Assembly: GCA_963921825.1 (NCBI GenBank)
Contig: OY997591.1
Coordinates: 41,313,825 to 41,377,824, forward strand
Source: Erodium maritimum
Lineage: Eukaryota > Streptophyta > Magnoliopsida > Geraniales > Geraniaceae
Direction of reading: 5' to 3'
Length of the DNA stretch: 64,000 nt
In this document: positions 10,824 through 21,214 of the stretch, piece after piece
Layout: each line of letters starts with the position of its first letter
Numbering within the stretch: the first letter of the stretch is position 1
The notes under the pieces: model-generated
The model's input: the letters and a program-made list of their open reading frames with translations, nothing else
What the model was told of the DNA's origin: nothing
Databases searched by the model: none
Made by a program: the position numbers and the translations under genes

Positions 10824-11405
10824 CTGTTAGTTTTTTTGACAAAATGACTATTTTACCCCTCAATATTCAAACAAACAACAATTTTACCATTAAAAATAAT
10901 TAAAATCAAAATTAAATTTAAAATCAACATTTTATCATATAAAATTTTGTCCTTAATGTGTTCATCTTTATCACTCCACTCATAATCAATCAAACAACAG
11001 CAACCTCGTAACTATCTAAACAAGAACAAATCATTCTTGGACCAATCCAGGTTTCCCAAATTCACCATTGGATTCTTTGATTCCCTAGTTTGAGCTCGAA
11101 GTAGAGACTGTGATTCTCCCACTTCAATCCCTTCCCATTCCATACTCAAACGGTTAAAAAATATCCTTTGAACTTTAAATCTATAATTCTCTCTAGAAGC
11201 TACAATACCGTTACTGTACATCTTCTTCGTTTCTTCGTTTTCTTCAGTTCGTGATCGTCTCCTCACTTCATGGTGGGGGTTTAAAGAGTAGGTGATCTTG
11301 GTGTAGTGTTCAGGGTGGATCAACTCTGATCCATCGAACCACCAGGTCTTATCCTTGTGTGAATCCAAATTAACATCACTGTAGCAAAATCCTTGGTTCT
11401 GGTTT

Positions 11406-13466
11406 ATGGCGTCTTCTTCTGCAACCGGTCCACCGCCCGGCTTTGAACGTGCACCTCCGACGGGTTTGGAAACTACAGGAGGTCGACTCAAATCAGTTAT
11501 TGTTCCCTCCCAACAAAGACTCACTGAAGAAGTGGAATTTGAAAACAGAGGGGCCTCGGAGGTTCACAGAATCTTTGTGCACAACATACCTCCTAGGACT
11601 TCTGCAATCTGGCTTCAAAATCTTTTTCAAGAATGTGGAAAGATTGAAAAAGTTGAGACACCAGCCAAACCAAACTTGAGGGGGAAATGGTTTGCATTTA
11701 TCACCTTCAACACCTCTGAAGCATTATCCAAGGGTTTACACATCTTCAATGGATATGTACTCAAAGGCTTTAGGCTATTTGTGGCTAAAGCTTGGGACAA
11801 AAGATTGTTGGGAGGAGAAAGAAGGAATCAACATTTCTGGAGAAGGAAAGAGCTTGAAAGACCTGTATTTTTTGATGCCCAGAACCAAACTTTTCCCACT
11901 GGTAAAGTGGTGGAGGATCAAAGAAAGCTCATTGACAGAGGATTTTTGGCTTTGTTACACAAAAATCTATATGTTGAAGCCATCATGGAATACTTCAAAG
12001 CTGAAAGGGAGGTGGAGATTGTCATCAAATCCTTAGGGAACAGAGTGGTCTTGATTTATTTTCCTGATGAAAATGTACAGAAGGAGGCTCTTAAAGAAGA
12101 TGTTGAGTGGCTCAGCTTTTGGATGACCATCATTCCTGATAAAATTCAGTTATGCAAAGAAGGTGGGAAGTTCACTTGGGTGGCCATTCATGGGGTTCCA
12201 ATACTGGGTTGGTGTACTGAAACATTCGAAGCTGTAACCAAAGACTTGAGCTCCATTGTCACCATTCATCCTGTAACTCTTGAGGGACATGTAATGGATG
12301 TTGCCTTTGTTTTGATTCATTCCCTAGAATATCTCAAGGTTTATAAAGAAACTGGTTTAACTCTAGAAGAAAAGGCTTTCAATGTGATGATTTGCTCAGT
12401 TGAGAGCTCAGCAGTACCTTTTGTGTACCCAAAAATAAAAATGACTCTATCTACTTCTGGTTCTCTTGATGGTTCTGAGGATACACAGTTGGAAATGTCT
12501 AAGAAGCTGGGGGAATCATCTCAGGCAGAGTTGGGGGAGACACCTCAGGCTGAATTGATCACTTCTATTTTTTCTGAAAAGGAAAATGGAAGGGATCATA
12601 TCAACACTCATTCTGATCATGGCACACTTTTAATTCAATCTCAGGTTGGTGGAACCATTAATGTGGAGGAAGGAATTTTGTTGGTAGAAGAGGTTGGTCT
12701 GCAGGATTTGGGGGAGCAGGACACTCATTTTCCCTCATTAACTTCAACTGCAAGAGGCTTAAATTCAGTACATTCTCAGCAATCTCAACAACCTTTGACC
12801 TTCAAGGATGTTCTTATTGCTCCAGACACCTATGGGGAAGAAAACTCAGATAATTCCACTACTGTTCTGGTTAGTTCAACATTGGACAATTTGGTTCATC
12901 AGTTAGTTACCACAGATGGGACAACAACACTTCAGCAAGGACAAAAGGAGATATGGGATACTGAAATCATTAATGAGACTCAACATTTGCTTTCTACCTT
13001 AGGGCCTAGGGAACAGCCTGTTCTGCAGCCTAAAACAGATTTGGGGGGAATTAGGGTTTCAAATATTGAGATGAAATCTAAATCCACTGGTTTTACTGAA
13101 AAGGGACCCACTCCTAGGAAGAAAATTACTGGTACTGTTGCAGCCTACAACACAAGATCAAGGACTAAGCTTCCAATCCCAAAACCCTTCCAATCTGCTG
13201 CAAAAATTAGAGAGAGGAGAGAATTGCAGAGCTTTAAACCAGGGGGAGAAGGCACCTGGGAATGTTGTCAAGCTCTTGGACTCAAATCTTACATTGAGGA
13301 GGATCAGTTGGCAGCTAGGTTTGACAGTTTGGAAAATGAGAACAATCAAGCAGTTGATTTAGAAGGAGACTTAGAGGATGACTTTTGTGATCTAGAGGAG
13401 AATGAGGAAGAGAGGGATCACTCTCTAATTCATACTCCCATTACTCAGAGACTCAATACTCCATGA
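11406..13466 (+). CDS. LINE ORF1 protein, RRM type
   Basis: 686 residues, uninterrupted. It is the RNA-binding partner of the LINE reverse transcriptase and forms the cytoplasmic ribonucleoprotein. The N-terminus MASSSATGPPPGFERAPP is followed by an RRM at about residues 54-128, with RNP2 IFVHNI (56-61) and RNP1 KWFAFITF (94-101), then a conserved block ending EIVIKSLGNRVVLIYFP. A second conserved region contains FTWVAIHGVPILGWC. The Ser/Glu-rich C-terminal part is probably disordered and ends in an acidic tail (DLEDDFCDLEENEEE). Its last codon is CCA and its TGA overlaps the ATG of ORF2 (ATGA), which suggests coupled termination and re-initiation. The start is the first ATG of the frame. The long minus-strand frame over 11012-11524 is a shadow. 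Confidence 0.9.
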   Translation: MASSSATGPPPGFERAPPTGLETTGGRLKSVIVPSQQRLTEEVEFENRGASEVHRIFVHNIPPRTSAIWLQNLFQECGKIEKVETPAKPNLRGKWFAFITFNTSEALSKGLHIFNGYVLKGFRLFVAKAWDKRLLGGERRNQHFWRRKELERPVFFDAQNQTFPTGKVVEDQRKLIDRGFLALLHKNLYVEAIMEYFKAEREVEIVIKSLGNRVVLIYFPDENVQKEALKEDVEWLSFWMTIIPDKIQLCKEGGKFTWVAIHGVPILGWCTETFEAVTKDLSSIVTIHPVTLEGHVMDVAFVLIHSLEYLKVYKETGLTLEEKAFNVMICSVESSAVPFVYPKIKMTLSTSGSLDGSEDTQLEMSKKLGESSQAELGETPQAELITSIFSEKENGRDHINTHSDHGTLLIQSQVGGTINVEEGILLVEEVGLQDLGEQDTHFPSLTSTARGLNSVHSQQSQQPLTFKDVLIAPDTYGEENSDNSTTVLVSSTLDNLVHQLVTTDGTTTLQQGQKEIWDTEIINETQHLLSTLGPREQPVLQPKTDLGGIRVSNIEMKSKSTGFTEKGPTPRKKITGTVAAYNTRSRTKLPIPKPFQSAAKIRERRELQSFKPGGEGTWECCQALGLKSYIEEDQLAARFDSLENENNQAVDLEGDLEDDFCDLEENEEERDHSLIHTPITQRLNTP

Positions 13467-16400
13467 GAATTCTCTCATGGAATATGAGGGGAGCATCTTC
13501 ACATCAAAAAAGAAGAGCTCTCAGTTCCTTGTGTCACAAACAACAGGTTGAGATGGTATTGCTTCAGGAATCCAAACTTGAGGAATTGCCTTTTTATTTT
13601 CTGGACAGTTGTGGGTTTAAAAATAATTGGGAAGCAGTCTTTACACCATCTTTGGGAAATTCAGGTGGGATCATTACTATTTGGAACACTCTGGTGTTTA
13701 AAAAGCTATCCTCTCAACATGATGTACATGCAGTGTATTGGTCTGGCAATTATATTCCCCTCAATTATGATCTGACTGTGGTTAATGTTTATGCACCTTG
13801 TTCAGTTCCTCAAAGATCAATTTTATGGGGAGAAATACTTAGTAAATCCTCAGCACTCTCTCCCAATTTAGTAGTGGCAGGAGACTTTAATGCCATCTTG
13901 GAACCTTCAGAAAAAACAGGCCCTCTTTGCTCACAAGCCAGTCTTAGAGATTTCAGAAGTTTACTCAACAATTTGGGACTGGTTGATCTACAAATGTCTG
14001 GAGGCAAATTCACCTGGTTCAACAACAATTCAAGTGCCTCAAGGATTGACAGATTTTTTATTAAGCCACAGTTCCTTACAACTTTCAATAACCTATCTCA
14101 GTCTTGCCTGCCCAGAGGGATTTCAGATCACAAAGCCATTCTCTTGTGCAACCCTGTGGTTGATTGGGGCCCCAGGCCTTTCAAGTTCATCAATGCCTGG
14201 ATCAAACATCCCACTTTCTTCTCTGATACTAAGAAATTTTGGGACTCTCTGGTGGTACAAGGATCTCCATCTTATAAGTTCTGGTTCAAGCTCAAGGCCC
14301 TGAGAAATTTTTATAGGGAGTGGAATATCAATACCTTTGGTTGTTTGGAAAATGATATTGAAAGTTTGAAAAAGCAGATCAATGTTTGGGATGACCTGAG
14401 TGAATCAAGAGGACTTCTGCCTTCTGAGTTGTCTCTTAGGGCCCTTTGTCAGGCCCTCCTAATACAAAAACTTAAACTCCAAGCAAAGTTGTGGTGCCAA
14501 AAGGCTAGGCTCAAGTGGAGCAATGAGGGGGACAGATGTACTAAATTTTTTCATCTGATGGCCAATTATAATTACACAAGGAGAAAAATTTCAGTGATCC
14601 TTGAGGAGGGGAGAATTTATCAAGATTCTGCAGAGATAAAGTTATTGGCCTCTAACCATTTTGCCAACAGGTTTAAGAAAGGGGATGCAGTAAGTGTAGA
14701 CTTGTCATCTTTGCCTTTTCCCTCTTTAACTCCTTTTCAGGCTGCAAACTTGGAGACACCATTCCAAGAAGAAGAGATTTTTCAAGCAATCAAGGCTTGC
14801 AATGGAGAAAAAGCACCAGGGCCTGATGGCTTTACTCTCAAGTTCTATCAATCCTGTTGGGAAATTGTCAAGCAAGATATTATGCAACTGGTTCAACATT
14901 TTCATAATGGTGGTCAGATTGGAAAAGGCCTAAACTCTTCTTTCATAACATTGATTCCAAAGAACAACACTCCTCAATCTTGGGATGAATATAGACCCAT
15001 CAGCCTCATCAACAGCTCTTATAAAATCATCTCTAAGATCCTGGCAGCAAGGTTGAAGCCCCATATGAATCAGTTAGTACATGATGTTCAAACAGGGTTC
15101 ATAGCTGGGAGACAAATCTTAGATGGAATTCTCATAGCCTCAAAGCTCATTCAGTTTATCAAACATACTGCACAAGAGGTCATTGTTTTCAAAATTGACT
15201 TTGAAAAGGCCTATGATCATATTGATTGGGAGGCATTACTGCATTTGTTAAAAATTATGGGGTTTGGCTCAGTGTGGATTTCTTGGATGAAAGAATGTGT
15301 GCAAGCTTGGTCATCAGTGCTGATAAATGGTTCTCCCTCTAAGGACTTTCAACTGCAAAGGGGTTTAAGACAGGGCTGCTCCTTATCTCCTTTACTCTTT
15401 GCATTAATAGCAGAAAGCTTACATCAATTAATGGTGAAAGGATGCTCTGAAGGATTGTTTGAGGGGATAAAGTGCAGTGAGGATGGACCTGAGATCTCTC
15501 ACATGCAATTTGCAGATGACACTTTGATTTTTATCAAAGCAGGGAGCCAACAAGCAACAAACTTGAAGCATATCTTAAGCTGTTTACAACAAGCTACAGG
15601 GTTGAGGATCAACTACCAAAAATCAAAGGTCCTAGTCCTAAATCCAACTACAATCAGTGTTGAAGACATAACAAGGATTTTTGGGTGCAGTGCAACACAA
15701 TTACCTATTGATTACCTTGGTTTTCAACTGGGGGCCAATCCAAGAAGAAAAAAAACATGGGAACCTGTGATCAGAAAATTCAAGGCCAAACTCAATATTT
15801 GGCAAGCAAAAGCCAAATCCTTTGGGGGAAGAATCCAGCTGATAAAATCAACCCTCAGTTCATTGCCCCTCTATTATTTATCCCTATACAAAGCACCAAA
15901 AGGAGTGATTCTGGAAATGGAAAAATGGCAAAAAAGATTTCTTTGGAATGGAAATTTAATCAGGAAAGGATTACACAAAGTCAGATGGGACTTGGTCTGC
16001 AGGCCTAGGAGATTTGGGGGTTTGGGAATCAAGAGATTGAAGGTTATGAATATGGCTTTACTAGCAAGGTGGTGGTGGAGGTTTGCTCTTGAATCTGATT
16101 CTTTATGGAAAAATTTACTTTGCTCAAAGTATGGTTGGGATCAAAATTCTTGGGACCTTTCCACTTGTCTGATCAACAATGGACAGGGTTTTCTAAGACA
16201 TATAGAGTCCCTACTGTCAATTCCTAAATTTTCCAATGCTTTTGGGGCTGAAGGTTTACAGTGGAAAGTGGTATCTGGAGACAGCATATATTTCTGGGAG
16301 GATTGTTGGTTGTCAGAGATCCCTCTCAAATACATCTTTCAGAGATTATACCACCTCAACATTCAAAAAAAGAAGAAGGTTTCATAATGTTGGGAATTAG

Positions 16401-17134
16401 ATGACTGGCTCTTACTTTTCAGAAGGGATTTAAGAGGTTGGGAACTTGACCAGTTAGAATTATTAGCCTAAATGCTGGACAATGCACCTAATTTAACTGC
16501 TGGAGAGGACAAAGTGTCTTGGAAAATAAATAGCAAGGGTTTCTCAGTGAAGTTGATGTACCAATATTTGGATGAGGATTTTGATAACAGTCAGATTTGG
16601 CCAAAATTGCTGCGGACTCCTCTCCTTCCTCCTAAAATGGCAGCCTTTGCTTGGCTAATGTGCATGCAAGCCATCCCCACAAAGTGCTTTCTTCTGAGCA
16701 GGGGAATATATCACAATAACATCTGGTGTAGCTTTTGTCAAGAGGACCCTGAGGAGATTGATCATTTGTTCATTGGGTGTCCTGTGGCCTGGAACATTTG
16801 GTGCTTGGTTTTAGGCTGGTGGGGAATTAAATCAGCTTGTACTGCAACTACAAAGGACTGGTTTGTGGCTTGGAACCAGTTAGGAGGTAACAAGAAGAAG
16901 AAGATTCATTGGAACATGTTATTCTCTATAGTACTGTGGAGAATATGGCTATGCAGGAACAAGATGATATTCAAAAATATTTTTGATCATCCACAAGAAG
17001 TGTTACAAGCTGTTCAAAGTGACTTCTTCCTTATAATGTGGGCCAAATTTAATAAGGAGCATTCTTTCTCCTTTCTCCAATGGATCAACTCTCCTCATTT
17101 ATGTGGTGTCAAGAAGCCTCTGGTCTTATTTTGA
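13463..17134 (+). pseudogene. LINE ORF2 (endonuclease-reverse transcriptase), two nonsense codons near the C-terminus
   Basis: It nicks target DNA and reverse-transcribes the element RNA. The N-terminal APE-type endonuclease shows ILSWNMRG (3-10), QES (Glu36), GDFN (140-143) and SDH (221-223). The reverse transcriptase follows, with EKAPGPDGF, FKIDFEKAYDHIDW, LRQGCSLSPLLF and the catalytic FADD (683-686). The main open frame ends with TAA at 16385; a second in-frame TAA lies at 16469. After that the same frame stays open to 17134 and encodes a zf-RVT-like segment (WCSFCQEDPEEIDHLFIGC). The intended length is 1223 codons. No frameshift is seen, so the element is only two point changes from an open ORF2, a sign of recent insertion. 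Confidence 0.92.
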
Positions 17135-17980
17135 GGAAAGGGTTTCATCTCATCAACACTGGTTTGGGGTGGGCAGGGCAGGGTTGGGTGGTTTTGGTTT
17201 TTTTTGGTGAGATTACTCAGTTTAACTTAGGATGTGGGTACTACTAATTTTATGAGTGGGGGTATTTTATCTTAGATGGCTTCATGTGAGAGGGTAGAAC
17301 TGTTGCTTTAAGGGTGAGGAGTGTTAAGGGTATATCAGTCACATCTTTTTAAAAATTGATGTTTTAGCTGTTATTTATCTGGTTTGGAATTGCAGATCAC
17401 ATCTACTGCTCTTTACTTTGGAAGATCATCAGCTCATGGACTGTTTTAGACCAAAGGAAAATCTGAGGCTCCTTTTTCTGGTAGCTGAGGCACTTATCAA
17501 TTGGTTCTGGGATGTGGAAAATTTGGGGACAACATCTATTTGTTGATACTGTTAGATTTGCTGCAGAAGTGGAAAATGCAGCTGGGTGTTTGAAGCCACA
17601 TTGTGCAGCTGGGTTTTGAGAATTTTTGCTTGTCCATTTTGCACTGATTAGGATTATTGTGAGGTGCACATGGGTTTTGGGACATTAGTTTGTTAACTTT
17701 ACTGGGTTTTGGGGTTTTTGGAATTACAGTAGTGCTAGTCCTTGGAAAATTAGGCAGGGAGGTTCATAAGTTCGTTGGGTTTCTTGGGTTGCAAGATAGC
17801 ACAGTGCGGATTTTAGTTCTTTGAATGGAGGGAAAATTAGTTAAAGTTGGTTGGGTGCCTTGGGAGGCAAGGAACATTAGTTTTAACTTGGTTGTAACTA
17901 CTTGAGGGCTAATCCCTTGACTTTGTTTTCTATTTCGAAAACAAGGTTTCTATAAAATCAAAAATTGCTGATTAAAAAAA
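17135..17980 (+). other. 3' UTR and A tail of the LINE
   Basis: Non-coding, T/G-rich, ending in TGATTAAAAAAAAAA. The A tail is directly followed by the right target duplication. Confidence 0.85.
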
Positions 17981-18335
17981 AAACAAGAAGAAATCCATTT
18001 TACAAATCAAGCACAGTGAGGGATGAATAGCATGAGCCCCTTAGAGCATGTACAACGGGTCGCACCCGCACCCCACTCCACGCGCGCCCGGACCGCGGCA
18101 CGCGGGCCGACCCGCTGTGGAGGCCGAAAAACGCGCGCCCGCTCCCCATTTTCGCGCTCCCGCCCCCCTATGTGCGTGCCGCGTGCCCCGTTTGCTGGCC
18201 GCTGGCCGGTCCCGTTCCCTACGCGCCCTCGCTGCCGTGGCAGCCTGTGGCTGCGCCACGTGGGCCGACCGTTGGCAACAGTCGATTTCTAACGGCTACA
18301 TTTTTTTTAATTCAAAAATCAATAAAAACTAACCC

Positions 18336-18343
18336 TATAAATA
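18336..18343 (+). promoter_or_regulatory. TATA box of the Harbinger ORF1 gene
   Basis: TATAAATA, 107 bp upstream of the ATG at 18450 and followed by a C/T-rich leader (TTCACTCTC repeats), a typical plant core promoter layout. Confidence 0.65.
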
Positions 18344-18449
18344 CCCCTCTTCACTCTCATTTTTTCCACACCACTCTCTACTTTCACTCTCCAATTTCAC
18401 TCTCATCTTCCCAAATTGTCCTCTCTCGTTTCAATTATTCGCGTGAAAA

Positions 18450-20001
18450 ATGTGGGGCGAAGTTGGGTCTCGTGTACATTCAGCTGGTGACGAAGTAGGA
18501 TTCACGGAGGACGAACTGGCACGAGGTTTCGGAGACATTCTAACGGGCAATCGATCCGTCTCCCCAAACTCGAACCCGGGGTCGAGTTCAGGTTAGTGCA
18601 AACTTATTATTTATGTAACGTAATTTTTGTACTTATTTTATTGGATTAATGCATTACATTCATATTTTTGATTAATTATTCGCACTTATTTTATTAGTTT
18701 ATTTTTTAGCACTTAATTTATTGTTTTAAAATATTTTTATCAGGGCAACACCGTCCCCAACAATATCATATGGCACCAGGGTTCCAAGTGCCATCACATT
18801 GGACCATGCCCCCACAAGGTTTCCAGATGCCACCGTACCAACCACAACCACAATGGGGGATGGGAACCCAATTCTACAACTACGAGGGTCATCCATTACC
18901 CGACGCACAAACCCCCCAACCATCCTCTGTCGGACCTTCCCAACGACGAGCCCGAGCCCCTGCTGCCCGAGCCCAACCCCGAGGCCAACCCCAAGAACCA
19001 GAACCGGATGGCCGGACATTCAGCAAGCAGGAGGACGATTGGCTCATAACTTGCTGGTTGAGTTCTTCGAAAGACGCCATCAAGGGCAACTCCCAAACCG
19101 GCACCACATTCTGGTGCGAAGTTACAAAGAAATACAACTCGAAGGGAGGTTTCCCAGTGCGACGGTGGGAAGCTATCAAGAAACGTTAGGGCAGAGGTTC
19201 CTCTCAGACAAGGAGGTTCCTCGGTTATTTGAAGAAGTCCAAGGAGGAGAAACCGAGCGGCGCCAACCAGGCAGAGCACATGAAACGTGCGAAGGAACTG
19301 TGGGAGGGTGCATGCAAAGTGATTAAGGACCACCCACTAAAGTTCGACCTGGATCATTGGGTGGAGAGGCTCGAGGGCGTCTCGAAGTTCACTGCCCACG
19401 AGGGCACAATGGGAAATGTCCGCCGTCAAGTACGCCAACAACGACAACAGTTGGATGAGGTTAGGGCTTACAGCTCAACCCCACCTACAAGCACAGGGGA
19501 GGAGGGCACACCTCTCAGTGGTGAGTCCCAACCACCAGAATGGGGAGGAAGCGAGAACTACGAGGGGACTCAGGTCCCTCTCAGCGACACACCCCCATCC
19601 CATGAGGCCGCCCCAAGTCCCCCTCGCCGACCGCAAGGGAAGAAGGCAGCGAAGGCCGCAAAGAAGGGGGTCGTCCTCACGGAAATGTCTGCCTTCGCCG
19701 AACTGGAACGTGCACGAATCGACGCTGAACGTGGTTTGAGGCTCAACGTTCACGTGGCGAACAACAGGAAAATAAGTTTCGCATGATACAAGCATTAACC
19801 CAACAGTGGGAAGCAAACATCGCCAATCACAAGGCCCTGGTGGGGACGGATACATCTTCCTACGACGAAGAGGCGTTGGCAGACCATAAGTTTTGCAAGA
19901 CCCAAGTGCGAAGACTCATCACTAGCCTTGAAGCCCAAATTGATGATCTTCGAAGCCAACCCCCACCACCAGATGTCGACCCAACAGAGGATGATTCTTG
20001 A
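18450..20001 (+). pseudogene. Harbinger ORF1: Myb/SANT-like (trihelix) DNA-binding protein, lightly damaged
   Basis: ORF1 proteins of PIF/Harbinger bind the element ends and help the transposase enter the nucleus. Exon one is 18450-18591 (starts MWGEVGSRVHSAGDEVGF); the intron is 18592-18743 (GTTAGT to TATCAG). Exon two, in phase, carries Pro/Gln-rich sequence (FQMPPYQPQPQWGM), an Arg/Ala stretch that may be a nuclear signal, the Myb-like domain (RTFSKQEDDWLITCWL, GTTFWCEVTKKYNSKGG, RRWEAIKKR) and a coiled-coil tail (MIQALTQQWEANIANH). Two breaks are visible: an in-frame TAG at 19187-19189 right after IKKR, and a frame change near 19740, after which the tail continues in the frame of 19783-20001. 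Family proteins usually have a C-terminal NAM-associated-like region; the tail fits that. Confidence 0.82.
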
Positions 20002-20329
20002 ACTTGTATTTTGTTTTTGGTTGTATTAAAAGGGATTGAATAAAATTAGAAGTTCATTTATATTCGTGTTGGATTTATTAATTATTGATTGTCATTAATT
20101 ATTTATTTCCAAAATTGTTTAAATTATGACTAAATTAAACGGTTTCTGATAACGAATTAAATATCAAATAATAATCCAGTCAGCACTGTTCTGCACTCCC
20201 AGGGCCTCAAAGGTCCTTTCTGTTGTAGAACACCCACTTTTCTGCACTCCCACTCCCTGACTTTTGTCCAGTCAGCACAAGGGCCTCAGGGCCAGGGCCT
20301 CACGTAGGGCCGTTCTGTTGTACATGCTC
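20002..20329 (+). other. 3' flank of ORF1 inside the Harbinger element
   Basis: AT-rich non-coding DNA (20002-20170), then a C-rich subterminal stretch with repeated GTCAGCAC, CTGCACTCCCA and GGGCCTCA words (20175-20310). These may be binding motifs of the transposition machinery, but that is inference. Confidence 0.5.
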
Positions 20330-20374
20330 TTAATCTCTTCAAGATCCCAACCCAGATCTCTCTCCTTGATTGTC

Positions 20375-20690
20375 GATGGTACATTGGATGTAGGGGCGGG
20401 CAAGGGGGGTTCGGTGAAGAAGAGTGAGGGGCTGGTTGAGGAGAAGAGGTGGGCCCAGATATCGCGCTGGAGGGCGGAGTTTATGAGGTAACTGCGGTCG
20501 GTGGGGCGGCGCACGACGGCGGAGGTGGGTTTGTCGATGGCGGGGTGGTTGGGGAGGAGTGGAATGTGGGGTTTGGATGGAGGCATTTTTTGGAGGAGAA
20601 GGGGTGGAGGAGGCAGATATGAAGCACGATGGAGGAGGCAGTTTAGGAGCACGGTGGTGGGGTCGTCGGCGGCTAGACATGGACTGAATC
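20375..20690 (-). pseudogene. ARP6: Captured N-terminal fragment of actin-related protein 6 (ARP6)
   Basis: On the minus strand the frame reads DDPTTVLLNCLLHR, then TSAVVRRPTDRSYLINSALQ, then RDIWAHLFSS and SLFFTEPPLP. From memory of Arabidopsis ARP6 (nuclear subunit of the SWR1 H2A.Z-loading complex) the matching stretches are DPTTVIPNCL, TSAAVRRPIDRGYLINSDLQ, REIWSHLFTS and SLLLTEAPLS. Only about 100 residues are present, equal to the first part of the protein; the glycine-rich actin-fold start between the ATG and DPTTV is missing. An ATGTCT at 20680 and C/T-rich DNA upstream (to about 20900) may be the captured start codon and leader. The fragment ends after VPSTIKE (20375). It lies within Mutator-type ends, so it is a transposon-captured copy, not a working gene. 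Confidence 0.85.
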
Positions 20691-21112
20691 TGAGCTAGTG
20701 CGATAGTGAAGCTGCAGAAATGAAGGCTGAGAGAAGATCTGGGATTTGTAAATGGTGAAAAGGAGATGAAGAGAGGGTAGAGTTGCAGAAGAGATGAAGG
20801 TTGAGAGAAGGAGAAAGGAGGTGTTTGGAATGGAGTACGAAACCTGTTTGGGGGAAAAATTAGGTTAATAGATTGAATTAACTAAATTATATTGAGAGGT
20901 GGGTTAAGATTGTTTAGATTAGGTTAATAAAGAGTAAAAGATTTAATTTTTTTTTACTTATTTCTGATTTTTATTTTTTAGATTTTAAGAAATTTATTAT
21001 TATAGGGGTATTCTTGTCATTTAGAAATTAATTTGAAAATTCTGTTTATTATAACGGAATATTTTGGAATATTCCATCCATTTTAACGGAATATTCCAAA
21101 TTTTACCTGAAA
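20691..21112. other. Rest of Pack-MULE interior
   Basis: Purine-rich on the plus strand (GAGAGAAGG runs), i.e. C/T-rich on the strand of the captured ARP6, consistent with a captured 5' leader; then AT-rich subterminal DNA. No open frame is supported. Confidence 0.5.
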
Positions 21113-21214
21113 ATGACAGTTACCAAAACATGGGGACTGTTTTTAAACGTTACAAAACATAGGGGTACTAAAGTCGAGTTACCAATAGATAAGGGTACAA
21201 AAGGGAATTATCCC
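21113..21214 (-). repeat. Right terminal inverted repeat of the Pack-MULE
   Basis: Inverted partner of 10721-10823. Inward of it lies a small imperfect palindrome around GGAATATTCC (21055-21100), then AT-rich DNA. Confidence 0.88.

Larger units (their letters stand above)
11033..17980 (+). mobile_element. Nearly complete L1-type LINE with RRM ORF1
   Basis: A 6.95-kb non-LTR element with a 5' UTR (11033-11405), ORF1, an overlapping ORF2, a 3' UTR of about 0.85 kb and a short A tail ending at 17980-17983. The target duplication is AAACAAGAACAAATC at 11018-11032 and AAACAAGAAGAAATC at 17981-17995 (one mismatch; the A tail makes the exact edge fuzzy). It inserted into the Pack-MULE. The presence of a 5' UTR suggests full length. 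Plant L1 elements with an RRM instead of a zinc knuckle in ORF1 are known (BNR type, first described in beet). Confidence 0.93.
18044..20329 (+). mobile_element. Non-autonomous PIF/Harbinger element with Myb-like ORF1 only
   Basis: Terminal inverted repeats GAGCATGTACAAC(G/A)G at 18044 and, inverted, at 20329. The 3-bp duplication TTA stands at 18041-18043 and 20330-20332. The combination of TTA and this repeat is typical of PIF/Harbinger. It contains a very GC-rich segment (18055-18275), then a TATA box and the ORF1 gene (18450-20001). The DDE transposase gene of the family is absent, so it would need one in trans. It sits inside the Pack-MULE, in the 5' flank of nothing else recognisable. 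Confidence 0.92.
10721..21214. mobile_element. Pack-MULE carrying an ARP6 gene fragment, invaded by a LINE and a Harbinger element
   Basis: The ends are inverted repeats of about 100 bp: GGGATAATTGCTTTTTGTAC at 10721 and, inverted, GGGATAATTCCCTTTTGTAC at 21214, with similarity continuing through CAAAAACAGTCCC and GGTAAC-GTCA. AAAAAGATA flanks both ends (10712-10720, 21215-21223), the 9-bp duplication of Mutator-like elements. No MULE transposase is present. The interior holds a host-gene piece (ARP6, 20375-20680 minus), the definition of a Pack-MULE. Removing the LINE (11033-17980, with its duplicated site) and the Harbinger element (18044-20329) leaves about 1.25 kb, a normal Pack-MULE size. 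Confidence 0.9.

Noticed and set aside
11012-11524. 170-codon open frame on the minus strand
   Set aside because: It overlaps the LINE 5' UTR and the start of ORF1 on the opposite strand; ORF1 is the supported gene.
18023-18332. Arg/Pro/Ala-rich open frames on both strands
   Set aside because: They are products of the GC-rich subterminal part of the Harbinger element; they cross its boundary and have no family features.
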